Source: JAOUEE01 sp051011595
GTDB taxonomy: Bacteria; Actinomycetota; Acidimicrobiia; Acidimicrobiales; SHLQ01
Assembly: GCA_051011595.1 (NCBI GenBank)
Contig: JBPCTQ010000228.1
Coordinates: 1 to 34,020 of the forward strand
Reading direction: 5' to 3'
DNA: 34,020 nucleotides
Of this stretch, positions 1-6,749 are shown piece by piece. The number at the start of each line of letters is the position of its first letter. The first letter of the stretch is position 1. Below the pieces are notes generated by a model. It made no database searches, had not been told where the DNA came from, and saw nothing but the letters and a program-made list of their open reading frames with translations. The position numbers were made by a program, and so were the translations under genes.

Positions 1-175
1 GCTCGAGCGCCAATTGGCAGTGCTCGCGTTCGAGCAGAGTCGCCGCCACCGGAACGAGCAAGGCGCCGGCGTCCGTATCGGTTCGGTGGAGCTCTTGAAC
101 GAAGCGGGCGGCCTCGGCTTCTTCCCCCACGGCCAACAGCATCCGTAGGTGTTCCAAGGCGGGTAGACGATCCAC
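1..175 (-). CDS. Partial hypothetical helical protein (N-terminal part)
   Basis: An open frame runs on the minus strand from a possible GTG at 175 to the window edge, giving 58 codons with no stop. The translation is rich in Leu, Ala and Glu and looks helical, with segments such as LPALEHLRMLLAVGEEAEAA, a pattern seen in TPR-like or regulatory proteins. No family motif is visible. The GTG lies 7 nt after the lipBA stop, so it could be the last gene of that operon, but no clear Shine-Dalgarno sequence precedes it, and the same frame stays open upstream into the end of lipBA, so the start is uncertain. The product continues outside the window. Coding status is supported only by the open frame and amino-acid composition. 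Confidence 0.42.
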   Translation of the reverse strand, partial: MDRLPALEHLRMLLAVGEEAEAARFVQELHRTDTDAGALLVPVAATLLEREHCQLALE

Positions 176-182
176 CCCGCGG

Positions 183-1814
183 CTATCGACTCCGCACGCT
201 CCCGGCCTGAGCAACCGCTTCGCGGGCGTGGTAGCTGCTACGGGTGAGTGGACCGGCCTCGACATGAGCGAACCCCAGCACCTCTTCACCGATTCGTCGG
301 AGCTCGGCGAACTCGTCGGGATGCCACCACCGGGCCACCGGCACGTGATTGGCGGTGGGACGCAGGTACTGACCGATCGTGACGATGTCGACGCCAACCG
401 CGGCCAGGTCGGCCATGGTCTCGACGACCTCCGACTGCTCCTCGCCCATACCCACGATGATCGACGACTTGGTCACCAGATCGTGCTGCTTGGCTCGGGC
501 CAACACCGCCAGACTGCGGGCGTACCCCGCACTCGGACGGACAGCCCGTTGCAGGCGGGGCACGGTCTCGATGTTGTGATTGAGCACATCGGGCTCGGCT
601 GCGAACAAGGCGTCGAGCACCGCTGGATCGCCCTTGCAGTCGCTGATGAGGGTCTCGACGGACGGCGGATCGACCGCGGCCCGCAGCGCGGCCATGGTGG
701 CGATGAACCCGGCCGTGCCGCCATCGTCGAGATCGTCACGAGCCACGGTGGTGAGCACCACGTGCCGGAGCCCCATGGTGTTGGCCGCGGCGGCCACACG
801 GCACGGTTCGTCGGGGTCGGGAGCGAGGGGTGCGCGGGTGTCGACCAGGCAGAATCCGCACGCTCGGGTGCAGCGATCACCGTTGATCATGAAGGTGGCC
901 GTGCCGTCGTTCCAGCACTCGGAGATGTTGGGACAGCCCGCTTCTTCGCACACCGTGACCAGGTTCTGGGCTCGGAGCTCCCGGCGCACCTCACGGAACT
1001 GGGGACCATGATCGAGCCTGACCCGCATCCACTCGGGTTTTCGTTCGCGCTGGTCGACACCCTCGGTCACCCCGGCTTCGTGCAGCCGCCGACGTACCCG
1101 GACGCTCGTGCCCGCGCCCTCGCCGCGGGTGAAGGCACTGAGATCGGACGGGCGCACCTTCCACGCCACGTCTTGGCGGGTGATCGGCCCGGTGGCCCAG
1201 CGGCCGGCGGCTGTACCGGCCACGGCGTCGACCACGGCAGCCATCGACATGTCGATGCCCTCGGCCACCAGCGACGTCACCTGCTTGTCGGCGATGCCGC
1301 AGGGCACGATGTGATCGAAGTAGTCCAGGTCGGGATCGACGTTCAGTGCGAACCCGTGCATCGATCGGCCCCTCGACAAGCGGACACCGATGGCGGCGAT
1401 CTTGCGGGGATTGGCCGAAGCCGGCTCGACCCACACACCAGGATGGTCGACCAGGCGACCGGTGTCGGGTAGTCCCATCTCGGCCAGCACGTCGATGATG
1501 ACCTGTTCGACGGCATGGACGTAGGCGACGGTGTCGGCCATGCCACCACCACGTTTTCCGGGCACCGACCGGATGGGGTACCCCACCAGCTGCCCCGGGC
1601 CGTGGTAGGTGATGTCGCCGCCCCGGTCGGCCGACTCGAGCTCGGCACCCACCGACTGCGGGTCGACCAACAGGTGCGTGGGATCGGCTCGCACCCCGTG
1701 GGTGAAGACGTGCGGGTGCTCGAGCATCAGCAGGTGATCGTCGGTCGAGTGGTGGAACAGTCCGCGTTGCAGGGCGAGGGCGTCGCTGTAGCGGACCGAA
1801 CCCAACCACCGCAC
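183..1814 (-). CDS. LipB-LipA fusion: octanoyltransferase plus lipoyl synthase
   Basis: One uninterrupted 543-residue protein joins both steps of lipoate synthesis. Residues 1-220 are LipB, which moves octanoyl from acyl carrier protein to E2 lysines: RGGDITYHGPGQ at 64-75, the Lys of RKIAAIG at 138 and the catalytic Cys of PCGIADK at 172. Residues 255-543 are LipA, the radical-SAM enzyme that inserts two sulfurs: auxiliary-cluster cysteines 289, 294 and 300, the radical-SAM CxxxCxxC at 315, 319 and 322, and the C-terminal RSSY at 525-528. Both halves are near usual family length and keep their key residues, so the fusion looks functional. The start is GTG at 1814, with a GGAGG about 11 nt upstream. 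It follows the E2 gene by 20 nt in the same operon, so the modifying enzyme is made with its substrate. LipB and LipA are normally separate proteins. Confidence 0.95.
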   Translation of the reverse strand: MRWLGSVRYSDALALQRGLFHHSTDDHLLMLEHPHVFTHGVRADPTHLLVDPQSVGAELESADRGGDITYHGPGQLVGYPIRSVPGKRGGGMADTVAYVHAVEQVIIDVLAEMGLPDTGRLVDHPGVWVEPASANPRKIAAIGVRLSRGRSMHGFALNVDPDLDYFDHIVPCGIADKQVTSLVAEGIDMSMAAVVDAVAGTAAGRWATGPITRQDVAWKVRPSDLSAFTRGEGAGTSVRVRRRLHEAGVTEGVDQRERKPEWMRVRLDHGPQFREVRRELRAQNLVTVCEEAGCPNISECWNDGTATFMINGDRCTRACGFCLVDTRAPLAPDPDEPCRVAAAANTMGLRHVVLTTVARDDLDDGGTAGFIATMAALRAAVDPPSVETLISDCKGDPAVLDALFAAEPDVLNHNIETVPRLQRAVRPSAGYARSLAVLARAKQHDLVTKSSIIVGMGEEQSEVVETMADLAAVGVDIVTIGQYLRPTANHVPVARWWHPDEFAELRRIGEEVLGFAHVEAGPLTRSSYHAREAVAQAGSVRSR

Positions 1815-1834
1815 CCGGAAGGGTGCCTCCGCGG

Positions 1835-3130
1835 TCAGAACTCGGTCTCCCAGTCGTGGGTCTCGATGATCTCGCGCAGCCGATCGAGGAAAGCGGCGGC
1901 GTAGGCACCGTCGAAGGCCCGATGATCCCAGGCCAGGGCGAGCACACCCACCGAGTGGATACCGAGGCTCTCGTTGCCGTGGTCGTCGGTGATCACCACC
2001 GGTTTGCGACGGATGCCGTCGGTGCTGAGGATGGCGACCTGGGGCTGGTTGATGATGGGGAACTGCATCATCGTGCCGTACTGGCCCGGATTGGTGATGG
2101 TGAACGTGCCGCCGGTGAGGTCGTCGGGCGACAGTTGTTTGGATCGAGCTCTCCCGGCCAGATCGACCACATCGCGGGCGATGGCTCGCAGTCGTTTCTC
2201 GTCGGCCTGACGCAGCACCGGAGCCAACAAACCGGCGAAGTCGAGGTCGACGGCGATGGCGATGTTGATCTCGTGGTGCACCACCAGCTCGCCGTCGCCT
2301 ACCGACGCGTTCATGTGGGGGAACTCCCGGAGGGCATCACTGAGGGCCCGGGTGATGAACGGTAAATAGGTGAGGCTGAAGCCGTCTTCGTCGCGAACCT
2401 CGGACTTGTGGGCCTGGCGCACTCGTTCGACACCCTCGAAGTCGACCTCGACGGCGGTGAGCACGTGGGGTGACACCTGTTTCGACATCACCATGTGTTC
2501 GCCGGTGCGGTGCCGGATGTTGTTGAGCGGCTCGACGGTGTCGCCGGCGCGAGCCGTGACCGCGGGCGGCGCAGCCGCCGGTGATGGAGTCGGCGCAGCC
2601 GCGGCCGGTGCAGCCGGTGATTGTGCAGGCGCGGGAGCACCTCCGGCCGGGATGACGGCTTCGACATCGGCTCGGGTGATTCGACCACCAGCACCAGTGC
2701 CGGTGATGGTGGAGGCATCGATGCCGTGTTCGGTGATGAGGCGGCGTACCACCGGTGACAGCGGCAGGCCGTCGACCGGCGCGGCGGCTGCTGGCGCGGC
2801 GGGAGCTGCGGGTTCGGGTGCTGCAGGTTCGGGCGGTGGCGGCGCGGCCGCCGGTTCGGGTTCTGCCGCCGGTGCTGCAGCCGCAGGTGCGGCGCCGGCA
2901 TCACCCAGACGGGCCAGCACCACACCGACCTCGACCGTGTCACCTTCGGGCACCAGGATCTCCATCAGGGTGCCGGCGGCCGGCGATGGCACCTCGCTGT
3001 CGACCTTGTCGGTCGACACCTCGAACAGCACCTCGTCCATGGCCACTGCGTCACCCGGCTGCTTGAACCATTTGGTGATGGTCCCCTCGGTGACCGTCTC
3101 GCCCAACTGGGGCATGGTGATGTCGGTCAT
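1835..3130 (-). CDS. sucB: Dihydrolipoamide acyltransferase, E2 of a 2-oxoacid dehydrogenase
   Basis: E2 core enzyme that carries acyl groups on a lipoyl arm and transfers them to CoA. From the ATG at 3130 (431 aa) it has one lipoyl domain (1-78, lipoyl Lys at 42 in STDKVDSE), a Pro/Ala-rich linker (about 78-122), a peripheral subunit-binding domain (about 123-160), a second Pro/Ala linker and the catalytic domain (about 197-431) with DHRAFDG at 402-408, catalytic His403 and Asp407. A GGAGA lies 4 nt before this ATG, which I prefer to an upstream in-frame start that would overlap lpd. The gene is 16 nt after lpd and 20 nt before lipBA. It could serve pyruvate or 2-oxoglutarate dehydrogenase; an aceE lies in the same window at 30.4 kb, and M. 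tuberculosis uses one such protein (DlaT) for pyruvate dehydrogenase. The symbol is a family label. Confidence 0.93.
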   Translation of the reverse strand: MTDITMPQLGETVTEGTITKWFKQPGDAVAMDEVLFEVSTDKVDSEVPSPAAGTLMEILVPEGDTVEVGVVLARLGDAGAAPAAAAPAAEPEPAAAPPPPEPAAPEPAAPAAPAAAAPVDGLPLSPVVRRLITEHGIDASTITGTGAGGRITRADVEAVIPAGGAPAPAQSPAAPAAAAPTPSPAAAPPAVTARAGDTVEPLNNIRHRTGEHMVMSKQVSPHVLTAVEVDFEGVERVRQAHKSEVRDEDGFSLTYLPFITRALSDALREFPHMNASVGDGELVVHHEINIAIAVDLDFAGLLAPVLRQADEKRLRAIARDVVDLAGRARSKQLSPDDLTGGTFTITNPGQYGTMMQFPIINQPQVAILSTDGIRRKPVVITDDHGNESLGIHSVGVLALAWDHRAFDGAYAAAFLDRLREIIETHDWETEF

Positions 3131-3146
3131 TTCTCTCCGTTTCGAA

Positions 3147-4586
3147 TCAGCCGTGCAGGCCACGGCCGGTGAGGGCCATGACGGTCTCGCCGAACAGTTC
3201 GCTCATGGTGGGGTGGGGTTGGATGAATGCGGCCACTTCGTCGACCGTGGCCTCCCAGTTGACGGCAAGGTATCCCTGACCGAGCTGCTCGGTGACCCAC
3301 GGTCCAACCATGTGAACACCGAGGATGCGCCCGGCTGTTCCATCGGGCCGCTTTTCGGCGATGACCTTCACCAGCCCTTCGGTCTCTCCCACGATCATGG
3401 CCCGCCCGTTGCCGCCGAACCGGTGGGTGGACGTGACCACCTCGAACCCCGCCTCGCCGGCCGAGCTCTCGGTGTGGCCGGCGAAGGCCACCTCGGGGTG
3501 ACAGTAGATGCACCACGGCACCGTGCCGTAGTCGATGGGCAGCGCCGGTTCGCCCAGGATCTCGCGGATCACGAACATGCCCTCGGCGAAACCGACATGG
3601 GCCAGTTGCGCGGTGTCGATGACGTCACCCAGGGCGTAGACCCCGGGCTCGCCGGTCTGGAGCCGGTCGTCGACGCCGATGAAGCCCCGGTCGGTGACGG
3701 TGACGGCCGTGCCCTCGAGACCCAACTCGTCGGCGTAGGGCCGACGTCCCACCGCCATGATCACCACATCGACATCGACGTGTTGGTCGTCGCCGAAGTG
3801 CACCTGGGTGCCCGACGCGGCCGGTGTGTGGCCCGACACCATGACGCCCGTGTGCACGTCGATGCCCCGCTTGGTGAAGCTGCGGTGCACCACCTTGGCC
3901 GCATCTTCGTCGCAACCGGGCAGGATCTTGGGCAGGGCTTCGATGAGGGTGACGGTGGACCCGAGGTCGGACATCATCGACACGAACTCACAACCAATGG
4001 CGCCGCCGCCGATGACGGCGACCCGGTCGGGAACGTGGTCGAGCGAGAGGACCTCGTCGGAGGTGACCACCACCGTGCCGTCGATGTCGAAGCCGGGAAT
4101 GGTGCGGGGCCGCGAACCGGTGGCCAACAGCACGGCGTCGCCGGTGAGGGTGACATCGCCGGACTCGCCGCCGCTGACCGTCACGGTGCGGTTGGGGCCC
4201 AGTCGACCCACCCCGTCGAGCACGGTCACCTTGCGTCGCTTCAACAGCCCACTGAGGCCGGTGAAGAGCTGGTCGATCACGGTCTGTTTGCGGGTCTGGG
4301 TGACGCCGAAGTCGACCGTGGGTTCACCGGCGTTGACACCGAAGTCGGCGGCGTGGCTGACGGTTCGGTACACCGAAGCCGTCTCCAGCAGCTCCTTGGC
4401 CGGGATGCAGCCGATGTGCAGGCACGTGCCGCCCACCTTGTGCATCTCGATCATGGCGATGTTGAGCCCCGCGGCCGCGCCGTACAGAGCGGCCGCATAC
4501 CCGGCCGGCCCACCACCGATGATGACCACGTCGTAGTTCTCAGCCGTCGGAACCACCTCCTCGTTCGGCCGCAGCCTATCGAGCAA
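3147..4586 (-). CDS. lpdA: Dihydrolipoyl dehydrogenase (E3)
   Basis: Flavoprotein that reoxidises dihydrolipoyl groups on E2 with NAD+. The 479-residue product has the FAD-binding GGGPAG at 24-29, the redox disulfide in GGTCLHIGCIP (Cys55, Cys60), a second Rossmann motif VAVIGGGAIGCEF for NAD, and the C-terminal His-Glu pair in HPTMSELFGE, all typical of class I pyridine nucleotide-disulfide oxidoreductases. Length is normal. The start is uncertain: TTG at 4586 has an AGGTG 4 nt upstream but gives about 16 residues ahead of the FAD strand, while an in-frame GTG ten codons in would match the usual N-terminus but has its GAGGAG directly abutting it. It is first of the large genes in the lpd-E2-lipBA operon and overlaps the end of a tiny membrane ORF by 11 nt. 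Confidence 0.95.
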   Translation of the reverse strand: MLDRLRPNEEVVPTAENYDVVIIGGGPAGYAAALYGAAAGLNIAMIEMHKVGGTCLHIGCIPAKELLETASVYRTVSHAADFGVNAGEPTVDFGVTQTRKQTVIDQLFTGLSGLLKRRKVTVLDGVGRLGPNRTVTVSGGESGDVTLTGDAVLLATGSRPRTIPGFDIDGTVVVTSDEVLSLDHVPDRVAVIGGGAIGCEFVSMMSDLGSTVTLIEALPKILPGCDEDAAKVVHRSFTKRGIDVHTGVMVSGHTPAASGTQVHFGDDQHVDVDVVIMAVGRRPYADELGLEGTAVTVTDRGFIGVDDRLQTGEPGVYALGDVIDTAQLAHVGFAEGMFVIREILGEPALPIDYGTVPWCIYCHPEVAFAGHTESSAGEAGFEVVTSTHRFGGNGRAMIVGETEGLVKVIAEKRPDGTAGRILGVHMVGPWVTEQLGQGYLAVNWEATVDEVAAFIQPHPTMSELFGETVMALTGRGLHG

Positions 4587-4665
4587 TGATCACCTGAACG
4601 GAGAAGGCCACCAGGATGGCGATGCCGCACAGCAGGGCCAACAGGATCAGCATGCGGGTACTCAC
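4576..4665 (-). CDS. 29-residue single-pass membrane microprotein
   Basis: A 90-base frame starts at GTG 4665 (an ATG follows four codons later) and ends at TAG 4576, overlapping the TTG start of lpd by 11 nt in another frame. The product begins MSTRMLILLALLC, continues as one hydrophobic stretch of about 22 residues and ends VIIAR, so it looks like a single transmembrane helix with charge at both ends. There is no good Shine-Dalgarno, but a TACCCT hexamer sits 7 nt before the GTG, fitting a leaderless message. Translation through it could deliver ribosomes to lpd. I recognise no family, and function is unknown. It might instead be only a leader peptide, or chance, although the overlap and promoter placement argue for translation. 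Confidence 0.5.
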   Translation of the reverse strand: MSTRMLILLALLCGIAILVAFSVQVIIAR

Positions 4666-4672
4666 CGGGTCC

Positions 4673-4678
4673 AGGGTA
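4673..4678 (-). promoter_or_regulatory. Candidate -10 element for the lpd operon
   Basis: Reading the minus strand, TACCCT is followed by 7 nt and then the GTG of the microprotein, the spacing expected for a leaderless transcript starting at the GTG. No clear -35 was seen. It lies back to back with a similar element for the lipoprotein gene. Confidence 0.45.
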
Positions 4679-4687
4679 CCGAGGCCC

Positions 4688-4693
4688 TACCAT
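4688..4693 (+). promoter_or_regulatory. Candidate leaderless -10 element for the lipoprotein gene
   Basis: TACCAT ends exactly 6 nt before the GTG at 4700. The identical hexamer and spacing occurs before the HhH-GPD gene at 33142, which strengthens both. No Shine-Dalgarno precedes this GTG. Confidence 0.55.
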
Positions 4694-4699
4694 CGGGTC

Positions 4700-5179
4700 G
4701 TGGGTCGCTCGATCATCTTGTTCATCGCCGTGTTGGTCGCGGCCGCCGGGTGCTCCGGTGGCTCCGACCTCGAGGCCACACCCGTCGATGTCCACGCCCT
4801 CGAGACAGCCCTCGAGACCGCCATCAGTGTCGACGGCGACGAGCCGGTGGCGGTGTGGTTCACCACTCCCTGGTGCCGCCAGTGCGACGCCCAGCTGCGT
4901 GATGCCCTGACCGCCGCCGCCACCCAGTGTGACCATCAGGTGGTGGTGGTGATCGGGCGAGCGGGAGAAGGTGCCATTGGCCAGTTCATCGACGCCAACC
5001 CGGTGCCCACCTCTTGCCCCGACCCACCCGCGATCGTGATCGACAGCACCGGTGAGGCCTTTGGTGCCGTGCCGGTGGTCACCGCACCAACCTGGGTTTT
5101 CGTCGACGGCGACACCGTCGCCGTCGAGCGGAGCCGCCTCGATGTCGACGCCGTGATCGACCGCCTGGCCCCCTCTTGA
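4700..5179 (+). CDS. Thioredoxin-like lipoprotein
   Basis: A 159-residue exported protein, probably a membrane-anchored thiol-disulfide protein of the extracytoplasmic face. It has a short basic N-terminus, a hydrophobic helix and the lipobox AAGC with lipidated Cys18. The mature part has a thioredoxin-type redox motif WCRQC (Cys59 and Cys62) and a likely cis-proline loop, TAPTWVFVDG, near residue 130. It is shorter than typical TlpA/ResA proteins. I chose GTG 4700 because it gives a textbook lipoprotein signal and sits 6 nt after a TACCAT box; the frame is open further upstream but that would bury the signal peptide and overlap the divergent microprotein. It could act in disulfide exchange or heme-protein maturation; the substrate is unknown. 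Confidence 0.85.
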   Translation: MGRSIILFIAVLVAAAGCSGGSDLEATPVDVHALETALETAISVDGDEPVAVWFTTPWCRQCDAQLRDALTAAATQCDHQVVVVIGRAGEGAIGQFIDANPVPTSCPDPPAIVIDSTGEAFGAVPVVTAPTWVFVDGDTVAVERSRLDVDAVIDRLAPS

Positions 5180-5196
5180 TACCACTCTGAGTGGTA
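5180..5196 (+). promoter_or_regulatory. Perfect 17-bp palindrome, candidate operator
   Basis: TACCACTC, one central T, then GAGTGGTA: two perfect 8-base arms. It begins directly after the lipoprotein stop and ends 11 nt before the cyclase ATG, a position where a bound repressor would block transcription or initiation. It lacks a T-run, so it is a poor intrinsic terminator. GntR- and TetR-type regulators bind symmetric sites of this size; the actual binder is unknown. Confidence 0.55.
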
Positions 5197-5207
5197 AGAA
5201 AGGCAGC

Positions 5208-6749
5208 ATGGCCGATTCGGCGGTAGAACCCACCGACATCAGACGGTCCATCGCCGCAGCCACCGCGGCCCTGGCCGCAGCCATCGCGCTGCACGACCCC
5301 GCTCAGTCGCGCCGTGATGCCCTGCGAGCGGTGCGAGCCGACGAGCTGGCTCGGCAGGCCCACCTGGCTCCCGACGACCACATCGTGGCCGTCGCCGCCG
5401 CGCTGGTGTGCGACGCGTCGGTGTTGTTGCACAACCTGCCCGCGGCCGGCAAAGCCGCCTCCACCGCGCTGTCGGCCGCCCTCATCGAGCGGATCCCCCA
5501 CATGTCGGGTGTGGCTCGCACCGTGCGTCACCGCCATGAGGCGCCCGACGGCGGCGGTCAACCCCACGGCCTGGCCGGCTACGCCGTGCCGCCGGCCGCC
5601 CTCATCTTGATGGAGGCCGACCAGCTCCCAGCCGCCGATCCCGACACCGGTCCCACGCTCGACGAGGCGCTGGCCTGTCTCGATGTCGACAGCGAACGGC
5701 CCATCGATCTGCGCACCACCGGCCGCGACCGAGCCGCCCTCATGGAGACCATCGGCGAGATCCTGCGGGCGGTCGAGCGCGTCGAGCAGATCCTGGCCCT
5801 CATCGGCGAGCAGGCGCTGGCCGCCATCGGGGCCACCACCGTGTCGATCGCCAAGATCGACCTCCGTGAGGGTGTACTCCAGGTGTTGGTGAACGTGGGT
5901 GGCCTCGACGGACACGAGGAGCGGTTCCCGCTCGACGAGCTGTATCTCCTCGATGCCATTCCCGACCTCGAGCTCTACCAGTCGGGAGGCAATCGTCTCC
6001 GCACCATCGCCGGCGACGACAGCCAGGTCCGGTACCTCGAAGCCCGTCAGATCACCTCCGAAGCGGTCACTCCCCTGCTGGTCGACGGCCAGTTGTGGGG
6101 CATCGTCTGGGCCACCACGGCCAACCGCGACGATCCCATCGACTACGACGGGTTGTCGATGCTGCAACTGGTGGCCGAGCAGATGGCCGCCGGTATCAGC
6201 CAGGCCACCCGCTACGCCGAGTTCGAGCGGCTGGCCTTCCGTGATCCGCTCACCGGGTTGGGGAACCGTCGGGTGCTCGAATCGACACTGCGGGCCGTAT
6301 TCGACCGGGCCGACGACGGGTCGGTGTCGGTCATCATGGCCGACGTCGACTCGCTGAAGGTGGTGAACGACACGCTGGGTCACGAGGCCGGCGACGACCT
6401 GTTGATCGACGCCAGCCGGGCCCTCAGCACCGCCGCCGCGTCGGTCACCGGAGCCACCGTGTGCCGGGTGGGGGGCGACGAATTCTGCGTCGTGATCGTG
6501 GGCGACGAAGCAGGACGGGCGGCCGAGGTGGCCGAACAGGCGCTCGAGCTGTTCCGAGCCGCCGACCCCGAACGGTCGATCAGTTGTGGGGTGGCCATCG
6601 CTCGACCAGGTATGCAGACCGCATCCGATCTGCTCCGGGCGGCCGACGAGGCCCAGTACGCCCGCAAACGGGCCCACAAACTGGCGGCCGGGCTACCCGT
6701 GCCCCCACCTCCGGGCACCGGTGGTCGGCGTCAGCGCCGAGCCAACTGA
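5208..6749 (+). CDS. Diguanylate cyclase with degenerate HD-GYP-like and GAF-like regions
   Basis: A 513-residue soluble signalling protein predicted to make cyclic di-GMP from two GTP. The GGDEF domain spans about 341-500: DPLTGLGNRR at 346-355, metal-binding ADVD near 378-381 and an intact GGDEF at 422-426. No RxxD inhibitory site stands five residues before GGDEF, so product inhibition there is not expected. Residues about 175-340 resemble a GAF sensor domain. Residues about 40-165 look like an eroded HD-GYP domain: RHRHEAPDGGGQPHGLAG near 107-124 matches the HD-GYP pattern HHExxDGxGYPxGLxG, followed by a typical helix, but the HD pair and GYP are not intact. ATG 5208 has an AAAGG 5 nt upstream. 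It may tune the adjacent polysaccharide locus. Its 3' end overlaps the convergent kinase gene by 19 nt. Confidence 0.9.
   Translation: MADSAVEPTDIRRSIAAATAALAAAIALHDPAQSRRDALRAVRADELARQAHLAPDDHIVAVAAALVCDASVLLHNLPAAGKAASTALSAALIERIPHMSGVARTVRHRHEAPDGGGQPHGLAGYAVPPAALILMEADQLPAADPDTGPTLDEALACLDVDSERPIDLRTTGRDRAALMETIGEILRAVERVEQILALIGEQALAAIGATTVSIAKIDLREGVLQVLVNVGGLDGHEERFPLDELYLLDAIPDLELYQSGGNRLRTIAGDDSQVRYLEARQITSEAVTPLLVDGQLWGIVWATTANRDDPIDYDGLSMLQLVAEQMAAGISQATRYAEFERLAFRDPLTGLGNRRVLESTLRAVFDRADDGSVSVIMADVDSLKVVNDTLGHEAGDDLLIDASRALSTAAASVTGATVCRVGGDEFCVVIVGDEAGRAAEVAEQALELFRAADPERSISCGVAIARPGMQTASDLLRAADEAQYARKRAHKLAAGLPVPPPPGTGGRRQRRAN

Noticed and set aside
228..1472. Plus-strand 414-codon open frame opposite lipBA
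   Set aside because: Antisense shadow of a clearly conserved gene. Composition is rich in Gly, His, Asp and Arg with no domain, as expected from opposite-strand reading of high-GC coding DNA.
183..1814. Possible sequencing frameshift joining lipB and lipA
   Set aside because: The frame and coding composition run evenly through the junction (residues about 220-255) with a plausible linker. A simple one-base error would disturb one of the two halves, both of which are intact.
2370..4589. Plus-strand 739-codon frame opposite lpd and E2
   Set aside because: Long only because high-GC antisense frames lack stops. Low-complexity Ala/Gly/Ser and His/Asp runs, no recognisable fold.
5180..5196. Palindrome as an intrinsic terminator
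   Set aside because: A one-base loop and no following T-run make it unsuitable as a rho-independent terminator.
5079..6677. Minus-strand 532-codon frame opposite the diguanylate cyclase
   Set aside because: The plus-strand frame has an intact GGDEF domain; the antisense product is Gly/His/Val-rich with no motif.
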